This document shows, one piece after another, positions 1 through 7,972 of a DNA stretch of 12,446 bases. The position numbers and the translations under genes were made by a program. The stretch's first letter is position 1, and each line of letters begins with the position of its first letter. This stretch comes from Saprospiraceae bacterium (GTDB lineage Bacteria; Bacteroidota; Bacteroidia; Chitinophagales; Saprospiraceae), in the NCBI GenBank assembly GCA_020630045.1, contig JAHDCE010000055.1:1-12446 (forward strand). The letters are read 5' to 3'. The notes under the pieces were generated by a model. That model saw nothing but the letters and a program-made list of their open reading frames with translations. It was not told the DNA's origin and searched no databases.

Positions 1-24
1 GAACAGACACATAATTTTTGACAT

Positions 25-1458
25 ATGGGAAAACCACTACTACTAACGCTATTTTTGGCGGTGCTCCTGTCGTCCTATTCTTTTGCCCAAGAAGAATATA
101 GGATAGAATTGGAGTTGGAAAATTTTGAGGGGAAAGAGATTTTGTTAGCATCTTACTATGGTAAGAGCAATATCATCATTGATACGCTTCAACAAAATGA
201 GAAGGGAAGTTTTATTGCCCAAGGAGACGAGCCCTTGAATGAAGGGATGTACTTAGTCATCCTTCCCCCTGACAATAAGTATTTTGAATTCATCGTCGAT
301 AAAGACCAGGAATTTTCAGTAAAATGTGATGCGACCAAACCTGTAGAGACATTGGCATTTAAGGGATCTGAAACCAATAATGACTTTTATGGATATTTGA
401 GGTACATCAACAAACAACGAAAAGAGCTGGGAGAGCTCCATGACAAGTTGGATAAAACCACGACAGAGGTAGAAATTCAAAAATTGGAAACTCGGATTTC
501 GGAAGTCGACGCAGAAGTAAAGTCTTACATGAGGCAGTTCATGAAAGAAAAGCCGAATAGTTTTTTGACACTTCTCATGACAGCTAGTAAACCTGTCAAT
601 ATGCCGGAACATTTGAAGGGAGAAGATGCTGATAAAACCGCTCGTTATTTATTTTACAAAAAGCATTATTTCGATAATATCAATCTCTCTGACGACCGGA
701 ATTTTAGGACGAACTTCTTGTTTAAAAGAGTAGAATATTACGTCCAGAAACTAACCCCACAACACCCGGATTCAATTGCGATTTCCATCGATCGAATGCT
801 AGCTCCGATGAATAAAGATGGAGAAATGTTTCGTTATTATTTGGTTCATTTTTTAAATGAATATGCAAAAAGTAAGGTGGTAGGCATGGATGCGGTATAT
901 GTTTATTTGGTTGATAAATATTATGCGGCAGGACTCGCTCCTTGGACGGATGAAGAAACTTTGGAAAAAATAATAGGCAACGCTGCGGACTTACGCCCGA
1001 CATTGATAGGAAAGACGGCACCTGATGTCTTAATGTATAAGAAGGACGGTTCAAAAATTAAGGTGAGTGAAGTACAGTCCAAATACACCGTCCTCTATTT
1101 TTGGGATACTGATTGTGGGCATTGTAAAAAAGCAAGCCCTAAAATGGTCGCTTTTTATGATAAGTTCAATTCCAAGGGAGTTGAACTCATGGCCATTTGT
1201 ACAGAATACGGAAAAGACGTCAGCAAATGCTGGGAAACGATAGAAGAACGAGGTTACAAATGGCTGAATGTCGTTGACCCTCGTTTGGCTTCGCGATACA
1301 AATCACTCTATAATATCAAATCGACGCCTAGGGTTTTCATCCTTGATGAAAACAAAAAAATAATCATGAAAGGAATTGGAGCCGATCAGATGGAAGATGT
1401 GATGGACAAGATCATCGAACAAGACCAGAAAGATTGGGAAGAAAGAAATAATCGCTGA
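25..1458 (+). CDS. Exported DUF4369/thioredoxin-fold protein (TlpA-like disulfide oxidoreductase)
   Basis: Predicted periplasmic thiol-disulfide oxidoreductase of 477 residues. Residues 1-21 form a signal peptide, hydrophobic and ending in SFA before QEEY. The next roughly 100 residues are beta-rich and resemble the DUF4369 domain found N-terminal to thioredoxin domains in Bacteroidota. Residues about 127-165 are charged and probably helical or coiled coil. The thioredoxin fold starts near residue 327 (LIGKTAPD) and has the redox pair CGHC at 364-367, preceded by YFWDTD. A cis-proline motif, STPR, lies at 433-436, as expected for a working TlpA/ResA-type enzyme. Family members act in periplasmic disulfide reduction or cytochrome c maturation; the substrate here is unknown. 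The ATG at 25 is chosen because the signal peptide begins there. Only 24 upstream bases are visible, so its promoter cannot be judged. A hairpin terminator follows. Confidence 0.9.
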   Translation: MGKPLLLTLFLAVLLSSYSFAQEEYRIELELENFEGKEILLASYYGKSNIIIDTLQQNEKGSFIAQGDEPLNEGMYLVILPPDNKYFEFIVDKDQEFSVKCDATKPVETLAFKGSETNNDFYGYLRYINKQRKELGELHDKLDKTTTEVEIQKLETRISEVDAEVKSYMRQFMKEKPNSFLTLLMTASKPVNMPEHLKGEDADKTARYLFYKKHYFDNINLSDDRNFRTNFLFKRVEYYVQKLTPQHPDSIAISIDRMLAPMNKDGEMFRYYLVHFLNEYAKSKVVGMDAVYVYLVDKYYAAGLAPWTDEETLEKIIGNAADLRPTLIGKTAPDVLMYKKDGSKIKVSEVQSKYTVLYFWDTDCGHCKKASPKMVAFYDKFNSKGVELMAICTEYGKDVSKCWETIEERGYKWLNVVDPRLASRYKSLYNIKSTPRVFILDENKKIIMKGIGADQMEDVMDKIIEQDQKDWEERNNR

Positions 1459-1470
1459 TTTTTTGAACCG

Positions 1471-1498
1471 ACCCCTCCTTGGAGGGGTTTTCTTTTTT
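1471..1498 (+). terminator. Rho-independent terminator after the thioredoxin-like gene
   Basis: The 7-bp stem ACCCCTC/GAGGGGT (1471-1477 and 1482-1488) encloses a CTTG loop and is followed by a T-rich run to 1498. It starts 12 bases after the TGA stop and ends 31 bases before the start codon of the next gene on the same strand. It therefore either ends the first transcript or attenuates read-through into the VWA gene. Confidence 0.8.
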
Positions 1499-1529
1499 GG
1501 ACTATACATTGATTCAAAAATTCAAACTC

Positions 1530-2627
1530 ATGATCGGTTGGCGATTTTCCGAATTTACTCAACAAAAAGGAGGTTCTCCCTTCGAACGGTTACTTTCCCT
1601 GTTCAAAGATCTTCTTTTACATACCTCCGGTGATGTCGATGAGGCATTGAATTGGTTGACGGAGCTAGACCGTCAATATAAGCTGACCGATGAAAATTAC
1701 GGAATCGCCGACTTTATTGAAGATTTGATTAAAAATGGATACATCCAACGACCCGGGGATGGACAAGGAGGAGGCTTTTCTCCGACTGCAAAAACCGAAA
1801 TTTCTTTGAGGAAACAAGCCTTGAAAGATGTTTTCGGAGACATCAAAAAATCGAAGAAAGGAAATCATTCTTCAAGCGTGAGTGGATCCGGAGACGAATT
1901 CACTTCGGAAATCCGACCCTACCAATTCGGGGATCGACTCGATCATATCGCACTTTCGGAATCCATTCGAAATGCACAAGTCAATCATGGAATTGACCGT
2001 TTCAATTTGACCTACGATGATTTGGAAGTCAGGGAAACATTTTATCAAAGTCGCATGAGTACGGTACTGATGATAGACATTTCCCATTCAATGATTTTGT
2101 ATGGAGAAGACAGGATCACACCCGCCAAAAAGGTCGCGATGGCCTTGGCGGAATATATCACCACACGATTTCCAAAAGATAGTTTAGATATTATCGTTTT
2201 CGGAAATGATGCTTGGAGGGTGGATATCCGAGATTTACCTTATCTCCAGGTCGGACCATATCATACCAACACTGTAGCCGGACTAGAATTGGCAATGGAT
2301 ATTCTTAGAAAAAGAAGAAATCCTAATAAGCAAATATTCATGATAACCGATGGTAAACCCACCTGTATTAAAAAGGGCAAGGGATACTACCAAAACAGTT
2401 GGGGGATGGACAAAAAAATCATTAATCGTACGTTGAATTTGGCAAGGAGATGTCGAAAACTAGAGATCCCCGTTACTACCTTTATGATTGCCCAAGACCC
2501 TTATTTGGTGTCCTTTGTCGAACAATTTACCCAAGCCAATAATGGCAAGGCCTTCTATTCAAGTTTGAAAGGCTTGGGAGAATTCGTGTTCCGTGATTAC
2601 AAAGAAAACAAAAAGAAACGACGTTGA
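1530..2627 (+). CDS. VWA (von Willebrand factor A) domain protein, Mg-chelatase ChlD-like
   Basis: Cytoplasmic protein of 365 residues with a C-terminal VWA domain. The metal-binding MIDAS site looks complete: DISHS at 183-187, Thr248 in YHTNT, and Asp274 in ITDGKPT. The N-terminal half (FERLLSLFKDLLLHTSGDVDEALNWL) is helical and has no signal peptide or membrane segment. Residues 170-350 look strongly conserved and resemble a Bacteroidota family annotated as VWA or magnesium-chelatase-like. Such proteins usually act with an AAA+ ATPase, as in the ChlI/ChlD and MoxR/VWA pairs. No such ATPase is adjacent; the only one in the window is the MoxR protein about 8.6 kb away. The ATG at 1530 is preferred because MIGWRFSEFT looks like the family N-terminus. 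The in-frame TTG at 1479 lies inside the preceding terminator. The C-terminus is strongly basic (KENKKKRR). The exact role is unknown. Confidence 0.88.
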   Translation: MIGWRFSEFTQQKGGSPFERLLSLFKDLLLHTSGDVDEALNWLTELDRQYKLTDENYGIADFIEDLIKNGYIQRPGDGQGGGFSPTAKTEISLRKQALKDVFGDIKKSKKGNHSSSVSGSGDEFTSEIRPYQFGDRLDHIALSESIRNAQVNHGIDRFNLTYDDLEVRETFYQSRMSTVLMIDISHSMILYGEDRITPAKKVAMALAEYITTRFPKDSLDIIVFGNDAWRVDIRDLPYLQVGPYHTNTVAGLELAMDILRKRRNPNKQIFMITDGKPTCIKKGKGYYQNSWGMDKKIINRTLNLARRCRKLEIPVTTFMIAQDPYLVSFVEQFTQANNGKAFYSSLKGLGEFVFRDYKENKKKRR

Positions 2628-2657
2628 TTTTTCGTCGTTGAATCAATTCAAATCAAT

Positions 2658-2742
2658 TTGTCGGCAAGTGTTTTTTTGAGCGGTCATTATTATGTATCTT
2701 GCAGACAATTGGATGAATTGACAATTGAGGGGTTGTCTTGTC
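2658..2742. repeat. Cluster of GACAA/TTGTC half-sites, operator-like
   Basis: Five copies of the same pentamer occur in 85 bases of intergenic DNA: TTGTC at 2658-2662, GACAA at 2704-2708 and 2720-2724, and TTGTC at 2733-2737 and 2738-2742. The two middle copies are extended to the 8-mer GACAATTG (2704-2711 and 2720-2727), a direct repeat with 16-base period. Four copies sit at or just after the predicted -7 box, where a repressor or activator could act. No regulator gene is next to it, so the binding protein is unknown. It could also contribute weak leader-RNA pairing (AGACAA with TTGTCT). Confidence 0.4.
2675..2701 (+). promoter_or_regulatory. Candidate Bacteroidota promoter for the T9SS cargo gene
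   Basis: TTTG at 2675-2678 and TATCTTG at 2695-2701 are separated by 16 bases. They approximate the -33 TTTG and -7 TAnnTTTG elements of the Bacteroidota primary sigma factor, with one T missing in the -7 box and slightly short spacing. Transcription would begin near 2708, leaving a leader of about 155 nt before the ATG at 2865. The putative half-site array overlaps the start site. Confidence 0.5.
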
Positions 2743-2864
2743 CTAAAACCTTTACCATAAAACATATTGTAGAAACGATAAGGATAGAAGATTAAATTCT
2801 TTTTATTCTAACCGAAATATTGATAAACAAATTCATTTTATAATCAGACCTAATTTAACCTAAA

Positions 2865-5800
2865 ATGAGAAAAAGTTTACTTTTTTGGATGGGAGGGGTG
2901 ACACTCGTAGCTATCGTAACATGTGGTGTTTTCTTGACCCAATCCAACCAAATTAACCCGGTAAATACCACGAAGATTGAAAGGGAGGCGGATTCCGATG
3001 ACAAACGGAAATCCCGCAAGATGAAAGAGGAAGAAGAAGAGGAGGACAAACGTTCCCGAATCGATAAGGCGATGGAACTGGAATTCGAAAAAACAAAAGA
3101 CCCCGCCCTCAACGAAGTCCCTAGGAGAAGATTGATGCAAGCCTATCGTATTGCAGAACAAAGGCGTAAGGAAATGGCGACCAGAGGCCCGATAGGAGGT
3201 AGCTCTTCAGCTATCGTTTGGGAGGAAAGAGGACCCAGTAACGTCGCCGGACGTACAAGGGCTTTAATGTATGACTTAAGCGACGCACCAAATTATCGAA
3301 AGGTTTGGGCCGGCGGAGTCGGAGGTGGACTTTGGTATACCAATGACATCACTGTCGGAACACCGACTTGGGTCGAAGTCGACCCATTCCTTGAAAACCT
3401 AGCCATCAGTACCATCGCACAAGACCCTACGAATACCAGCGTTATTTACGCCGGTACTGGAGAAGGGTGGTTCAATTCTGACGCTATCAGGGGCCTAGGG
3501 ATTTGGAAATCCAGTGATGGTGGGGCAAATTGGAGCCAACTACCTTCAACCGACAATGATGAATTCGATTATGTAAATAAGTTGGTCGTAACCGGTAACG
3601 GAACCGTTTTGGCCGGTAACAGAAGTCGATATTGTAATGCTGGTGGTTTGTGGCGTTCTACAAATGGCGGTACTTCTTGGAGCTTGGTTCTTACCGGTGA
3701 TTCAGGGACTTATTGTAGTGGAAATTCCCGTTGGGTGACAGATATCGAAGTTGCTTCTAATGGAGATATTTACGCCGCTTTGGGTATGAATTATTCCGAT
3801 GGAATCTATCGCTCAACTGATGACGGTTTGACTTGGACAAAAGTATATACTTCCGCAGCGAACGAAGAACGTATAGAATTGGCTTGTGCACCTTCCGCTT
3901 CCGGAACTGTCTATGCCTTGATTGAAAATACCGATTCAGGTGGTGTTCCTCCAATTAAGAAGACGACGAACAGCGGAGGAAGTTGGTCTAATATGTCAAC
4001 TCCTACTTGGTATGATACGAGTTGTGCTTCCGCTTCGGCGGACTGGACCAGAAGCCAAGACTGGTACGATTTAATCGCCTCCGTTGACCCGACGAATGCC
4101 AATGTCGTTTATATCGGTGGTGTGGATTTATTCAAATCGACGAATGGTGGTTCTTCTTGGACTCAAATTTCGAGTTGGTGGGGTGGATGTGATGTGTATG
4201 TTCACGCTGATCAACATGCCATGACCTTTAAACCGGGAAGTAGTGAACTCCTTTTCGGAAATGATGGGGGTGTTTACCGGACTACAACCGGAGGAACTTC
4301 TTTTGAAAGCAAAAACAATGGTTACAATGTCACCCAGTTCTACGCTTGTGCCATGTCAGGCGAAGCCGGGAAAGATGCATTTTTAGCCGGTGCCCAGGAC
4401 AACGGAACACAATATTATACCAATGCGGGTATGAATGCCACTACTGAAGTGACCGGAGGTGACGGAGCCTTTTGCCACATCGATCAAGACAATGACGATA
4501 TCCAGATTTCTTCCTACGTCTACAATGCTTACCGGATTACCAATAACGGGTGGGGAAGTTACAATAGCTATAGTATCGGATCAAGCACAGGACGCTTTAT
4601 CAACCCTACGGATTATGATAGTGACGCCAATGTCTTATATGGTGCTCACAATGGAGGAGTCTACTCGTATGTGACTGGAGTAGGGACATCCAATACTACA
4701 GGTACTCGAACGATGGCCGGTTTTGGAGGTAGCAAGATTACTACGGTTCATGTGGATGTCAATACCGCGAACCGTGTCTGGTTCGGATTCTCAGGAAAAA
4801 TCATTCGAGTGGATAATGCGAACAGCGGAGCGGCTTCTGCAACTGATCGCACACCTGGAAATGCGGGATGGAGCGCTTCTGGATATGTATCCTCTATTGA
4901 GGTACAGGATGGTGATGCCAACCATATCCTAGCGACAGTTTCCAACTTCGGAGTCAGTAGCGTTTGGGAAACCACCAACGGTGGTACTTCTTGGACGGAA
5001 GTGGAAGGTGATTTACCGGATATTCCCGTAAGGGGAGCCATCTTCAATCCCAATAATTCGGATCAAGCCTTGTTGGCTACCGAAATGGGAGTTTGGACAA
5101 CAGACAACTTAAACGGAACATCCACGGCTTGGGCACCATCTAACAATGGATTGGCCAATGTAAGGACGGACATGTTGCAATGGAGGAGTTCAGATAATAC
5201 CGTTATCGCCGCTACGCACGGACGTGGATTATTCTCCACGAATTTCTTTAGGGAGTTGAAGGTCGCGTTCAACTCGGAAAACAGCCAAGAAGCTGAGTTC
5301 CATTCGGAAACGGCGACGACCGGTTGTAATGAATATCGTACAGTAATGATACCTGTCAGTACGAGCCGCGCTATTTCAGATGGAACATCCATCCCGGTTA
5401 CCGTTTCAGTAAATGGAATCTCGACCGCTACATCAGGAAGGGATTTCCAATTGGTGACGACTTCTTTGACCTTCGATAATTCGAAGCCGTTTACACAGAA
5501 TATCGAATTGCGTATATATGATGACCCGATTGAAGAATCCGTAGATGAAACGATCGTTCTTGATATAGACGCTGGGGCAACTTACAATGGCGCTACGATA
5601 AGGCATACCGTTTCAGTTAAAGACAACGACCTTCATCCCATTACCGGAGAGGGAAGTTCTACTTTGACGGTAGGGACCCAAACCGGATCTGCTACAGCTT
5701 ATCCATTGGGAGGATATTATGAAGACCAAAGAGCACAAATGATTTACCCGGCATCCATGCTAACAGGGGCAGGGCTTATCGCTGGAAACTTGACTGCTTT

Positions 5801-7226
5801 GGATATTAATGTATTGGTAAGGAGTTCTACCATCCCTTATTCAAATTTTACGATTAAATTAAAAAATACGACCACTACGGACTTCTCGGGAGTGGGAGGA
5901 GCCTATGAAGCGGGAGCAACTACTGTTTATACCGGAACCTTCGATCCTTCGGTAGGATGGAACACGATTACTTTCGATACGCCATTTACTTGGGATGGCA
6001 CTTCTAATTTACTTGTAGAAACTTGTTTCAACAATACCGCTTGGACCGCGGACGATGAAGTGGCGGTAATCAGCGGTGGTGGTGGATATTCCGCTCACCT
6101 GGATCGTATTGATGGTACTATCGGTTGTAACATAACTTCCGTCAATGTTGTCGCTACCAACTTGCCTCATATCCGCTTGACGCAAGATGTCAATATCCCG
6201 ATTGAAAATGCCAATGACGGTTCATCTTTAATGCAGGCATATATCGACGGAAACGAAACCGGACACTTTTATAGTGATGATGGAGAAATCATGTTGTCCA
6301 TCGAGAACTTGGATGCCGCCGCCATCGGTTGTGTCAGTGTGTCGGTAGATGGTTCGGGTGCCGGACGAACGGCGATGACCAATACGACCGGTTCATTCCA
6401 TACCAATAAGACCTATATGGTGACGGCGGATAATGATCGCAATTATCGGATTACATTGTATTATGATGCTGCGGAATTATCTGTATGGGGAGCAGCTCCG
6501 CTGTTCATGATGAAGAGTTCGACTTCCATTGCCAGTACCAACGATACGAATTATGAAGCCTTGGCGGCCGGTTTGTCCCGCACTGACTATAACAGCGGTA
6601 ACAAAACGGCATTCAGTGGTACATTCAGCTCTTTCTCCGGATTTGCCATGACGGATTCCAGTGAACCCTTCCCGGTTGAATTACTTGACTTCAAGGGGCG
6701 ACTGGTCGATGATTCTTATGTCCGCTTGGACTGGACGACCGTAGCGGAAGTCAACAATGAAGGTTTCGATGTGGAACGTTCGACTGATGGTTCACGCTTC
6801 GAGAAAATAGGTTTTGTCAAAGGACAAGGTAACACGGTCGGTGAAACCAACTATAAGTTCAATGACGAAGACTTGGCTGCAAATGTATTGTACTATCGCC
6901 TCAAGCAAAAAGACTTGGATGGTACTTTTGAGTATACCAATGTAGTAACTGTACGTATTCCCGGAAGGGGAACGGTTATCGAGAATATCAGTCCGAATCC
7001 ATTCTCCAATACTTTGAATATCCAATTCGGTAGCGAAGTGGAAGGAGATGTAGAGATTCGTATTTTTGATCTCAGCGGTAAATTATTGATGGAGCAACGC
7101 CATGAGATGGGCGGTTCCGAAACATTGACCTTGAATCAGGAAGTATCCGGCTTACCTTCCGGAACATATATTATTGAAGCCAGTTACCAAGAATTTACCG
7201 AGCGCCACAAGTTGGTGAAACGGTAA
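2865..7226 (+). CDS. Large T9SS-secreted protein with sortilin-like Asp-box propeller and C-terminal sorting domain
   Basis: Predicted cell-surface or secreted protein of 1453 residues. A hydrophobic N-terminal segment (about 4-25) is the export signal. Residues 37-107 are highly charged, with six consecutive Glu at 55-60, and look like a helical propiece. Residues about 118-795 form a VPS10/sortilin-like beta-propeller. Its Asp-box motifs (S-x-D/N-x-G-x-x-W type) begin at 216, 265, 317, 367, 425, 473 and 703, and it has the typical HADQHA, NDGGVYR and AQDNGTQ stretches. A Calx-beta-like domain follows at about 800-922. Next come two beta-sandwich modules common in T9SS cargo (about 930-1105 and 1143-1266), a fibronectin-like segment starting PVELLDF (1270-1368), and a type A sorting domain from about 1371 (SPNPFSNTLNIQF to the terminal KLVKR). 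The sorting domain should direct T9SS secretion and cleavage or anchoring. Asp-box propellers are not necessarily sialidases; I see no basis to assign an enzyme activity. Confidence 0.92.
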   Translation: MRKSLLFWMGGVTLVAIVTCGVFLTQSNQINPVNTTKIEREADSDDKRKSRKMKEEEEEEDKRSRIDKAMELEFEKTKDPALNEVPRRRLMQAYRIAEQRRKEMATRGPIGGSSSAIVWEERGPSNVAGRTRALMYDLSDAPNYRKVWAGGVGGGLWYTNDITVGTPTWVEVDPFLENLAISTIAQDPTNTSVIYAGTGEGWFNSDAIRGLGIWKSSDGGANWSQLPSTDNDEFDYVNKLVVTGNGTVLAGNRSRYCNAGGLWRSTNGGTSWSLVLTGDSGTYCSGNSRWVTDIEVASNGDIYAALGMNYSDGIYRSTDDGLTWTKVYTSAANEERIELACAPSASGTVYALIENTDSGGVPPIKKTTNSGGSWSNMSTPTWYDTSCASASADWTRSQDWYDLIASVDPTNANVVYIGGVDLFKSTNGGSSWTQISSWWGGCDVYVHADQHAMTFKPGSSELLFGNDGGVYRTTTGGTSFESKNNGYNVTQFYACAMSGEAGKDAFLAGAQDNGTQYYTNAGMNATTEVTGGDGAFCHIDQDNDDIQISSYVYNAYRITNNGWGSYNSYSIGSSTGRFINPTDYDSDANVLYGAHNGGVYSYVTGVGTSNTTGTRTMAGFGGSKITTVHVDVNTANRVWFGFSGKIIRVDNANSGAASATDRTPGNAGWSASGYVSSIEVQDGDANHILATVSNFGVSSVWETTNGGTSWTEVEGDLPDIPVRGAIFNPNNSDQALLATEMGVWTTDNLNGTSTAWAPSNNGLANVRTDMLQWRSSDNTVIAATHGRGLFSTNFFRELKVAFNSENSQEAEFHSETATTGCNEYRTVMIPVSTSRAISDGTSIPVTVSVNGISTATSGRDFQLVTTSLTFDNSKPFTQNIELRIYDDPIEESVDETIVLDIDAGATYNGATIRHTVSVKDNDLHPITGEGSSTLTVGTQTGSATAYPLGGYYEDQRAQMIYPASMLTGAGLIAGNLTALDINVLVRSSTIPYSNFTIKLKNTTTTDFSGVGGAYEAGATTVYTGTFDPSVGWNTITFDTPFTWDGTSNLLVETCFNNTAWTADDEVAVISGGGGYSAHLDRIDGTIGCNITSVNVVATNLPHIRLTQDVNIPIENANDGSSLMQAYIDGNETGHFYSDDGEIMLSIENLDAAAIGCVSVSVDGSGAGRTAMTNTTGSFHTNKTYMVTADNDRNYRITLYYDAAELSVWGAAPLFMMKSSTSIASTNDTNYEALAAGLSRTDYNSGNKTAFSGTFSSFSGFAMTDSSEPFPVELLDFKGRLVDDSYVRLDWTTVAEVNNEGFDVERSTDGSRFEKIGFVKGQGNTVGETNYKFNDEDLAANVLYYRLKQKDLDGTFEYTNVVTVRIPGRGTVIENISPNPFSNTLNIQFGSEVEGDVEIRIFDLSGKLLMEQRHEMGGSETLTLNQEVSGLPSGTYIIEASYQEFTERHKLVKR

Positions 7227-7250
7227 TTGGGATAAATCACGGATAACAAT

Positions 7251-7290
7251 AAAAAACGGATTCAGAGGCTTGCCTCTGAATCCGTTTTTT
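7251..7290. terminator. Bidirectional terminator between convergent genes
   Basis: A perfect 19-bp inverted repeat (7251-7269 with 7272-7290) has a two-base spacer. Its left arm begins with A6 and its right arm ends with T6, so each strand presents a GC-containing hairpin followed by a U tract. It starts 24 bases after the T9SS cargo stop and ends 18 bases before the stop codon of the convergent minus-strand gene, so it should serve both. Confidence 0.92.
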
Positions 7291-7308
7291 TGAATAAAAT
7301 TGTAAAAA

Positions 7309-7779
7309 CTATTCGGACTTATCCATCTGTTCATTGATTCGTTTCAACTCCTCTTGGAGTTCGTTGAAACGTTTGACCAAATCTTGGTTAGCTTCCACCG
7401 AAGCTTCGTCCGTCATTTCTTTCCCTTCCAGTGATTTGATTTGATTCGAAAGGGCTTCCTTTTTTTCTTCCAAATCTTTGATGGTGTCCATGATACCGTT
7501 TCCGGTGTCTTTCAACTCTCCCGCTTTCTGTTTGAGTCCTTGAAATAAATCGCCGATTTTATCCAAAGCGTCATCATACTTTCCGGCTTCATATTTTTCT
7601 TTTTCCGATTTCAGCAATCCGCCTACGGATTTTCCGACATCGGAAAATGCCTTGCCGATGGTTTGGAAGGTTTCCTTGGATTGTTGTTGTTCTTCCGGTG
7701 TGCCTAGAAAACGATTGTACAATAAAATACCGAAAATCACTATAATGGCTAATGTGATGAGATTCCTTAATTTAAACAT
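7309..7779 (-). CDS. Small membrane-anchored coiled-coil protein, function unknown
   Basis: Hypothetical protein of 156 residues. A short N-terminal tail is followed by one hydrophobic segment (about 6-22, ITLAIIVIFGILLY). The remainder is soluble and charged. Residues 28-97 are rich in Lys, Gly and Glu, and two heptad-like helical stretches (about 98-119 and 130-153) are likely coiled coil. There are no cysteines and no enzyme motifs. Topology is probably N-in with an extracytoplasmic coiled coil, but this cannot be fixed. The ATG at 7779 is chosen over an upstream in-frame ATG at 7989. The hydrophobic anchor begins right after it, a TATCTTTG promoter element lies just upstream, and the longer version would overlap the bL25 gene start. 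The gene is monocistronic, convergent with the T9SS cargo gene and divergent from bL25. I do not recognise the family. Confidence 0.75.
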   Translation of the reverse strand: MFKLRNLITLAIIVIFGILLYNRFLGTPEEQQQSKETFQTIGKAFSDVGKSVGGLLKSEKEKYEAGKYDDALDKIGDLFQGLKQKAGELKDTGNGIMDTIKDLEEKKEALSNQIKSLEGKEMTDEASVEANQDLVKRFNELQEELKRINEQMDKSE

Positions 7780-7808
7780 GGTATGATTGTTTTGGTAACT
7801 GAATGATG

Positions 7809-7816
7809 CAAAGATA
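7809..7816 (-). promoter_or_regulatory. Candidate -7 element for the coiled-coil protein gene
   Basis: The minus strand reads TATCTTTG here, an exact match to the Bacteroidota TAnnTTTG -7 box, about 30 bases upstream of the ATG at 7779. No clear TTTG is seen at the -33 distance, so strength is uncertain. Its position supports the short start choice. Confidence 0.55.
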
Positions 7817-7894
7817 AAACGGTTGTTCGTATATCGGTATTTTATCGTTCCGGCTAACCAACGCAAAAAATGAAAAAGAAGGATGGAATAACAG

Positions 7895-7925
7895 TTTGTT
7901 TTTTTAAGGGAAAGGACTATCTTTG
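7895..7925 (+). promoter_or_regulatory. Strong Bacteroidota promoter for the bL25 gene
   Basis: TTTG at 7895-7898 and TATCTTTG at 7918-7925 are separated by 19 bases, a full match to the -33/-7 consensus of the Bacteroidota housekeeping sigma factor. Transcription should begin near 7932, giving a leader of about 40 nt. A strong promoter fits a ribosomal protein gene. Confidence 0.8.
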
Positions 7926-7972
7926 CCGACCGTTTAACGGAGACTTTCTTTATTACTATCAATTTTTGAACA

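Noticed and set aside
1479..1529. A 17-codon N-terminal extension of the VWA protein from a TTG start
   Set aside because: The TTG and first codons lie inside the terminator stem and T-tract, and the ATG at 1530 gives the expected family N-terminus.
2617..2639. AACGACG/CGTCGTT hairpin overlapping the VWA stop codon as a terminator
   Set aside because: The stem is 7 bp with a 9-base loop and no T-tract after it, so terminator function is not supported.
2892..2927. Lipobox at Cys20 (AIVTC) making the T9SS cargo a lipoprotein
   Set aside because: Thr at the -1 position does not fit the usual lipobox, and a C-terminal T9SS sorting domain already explains surface targeting.
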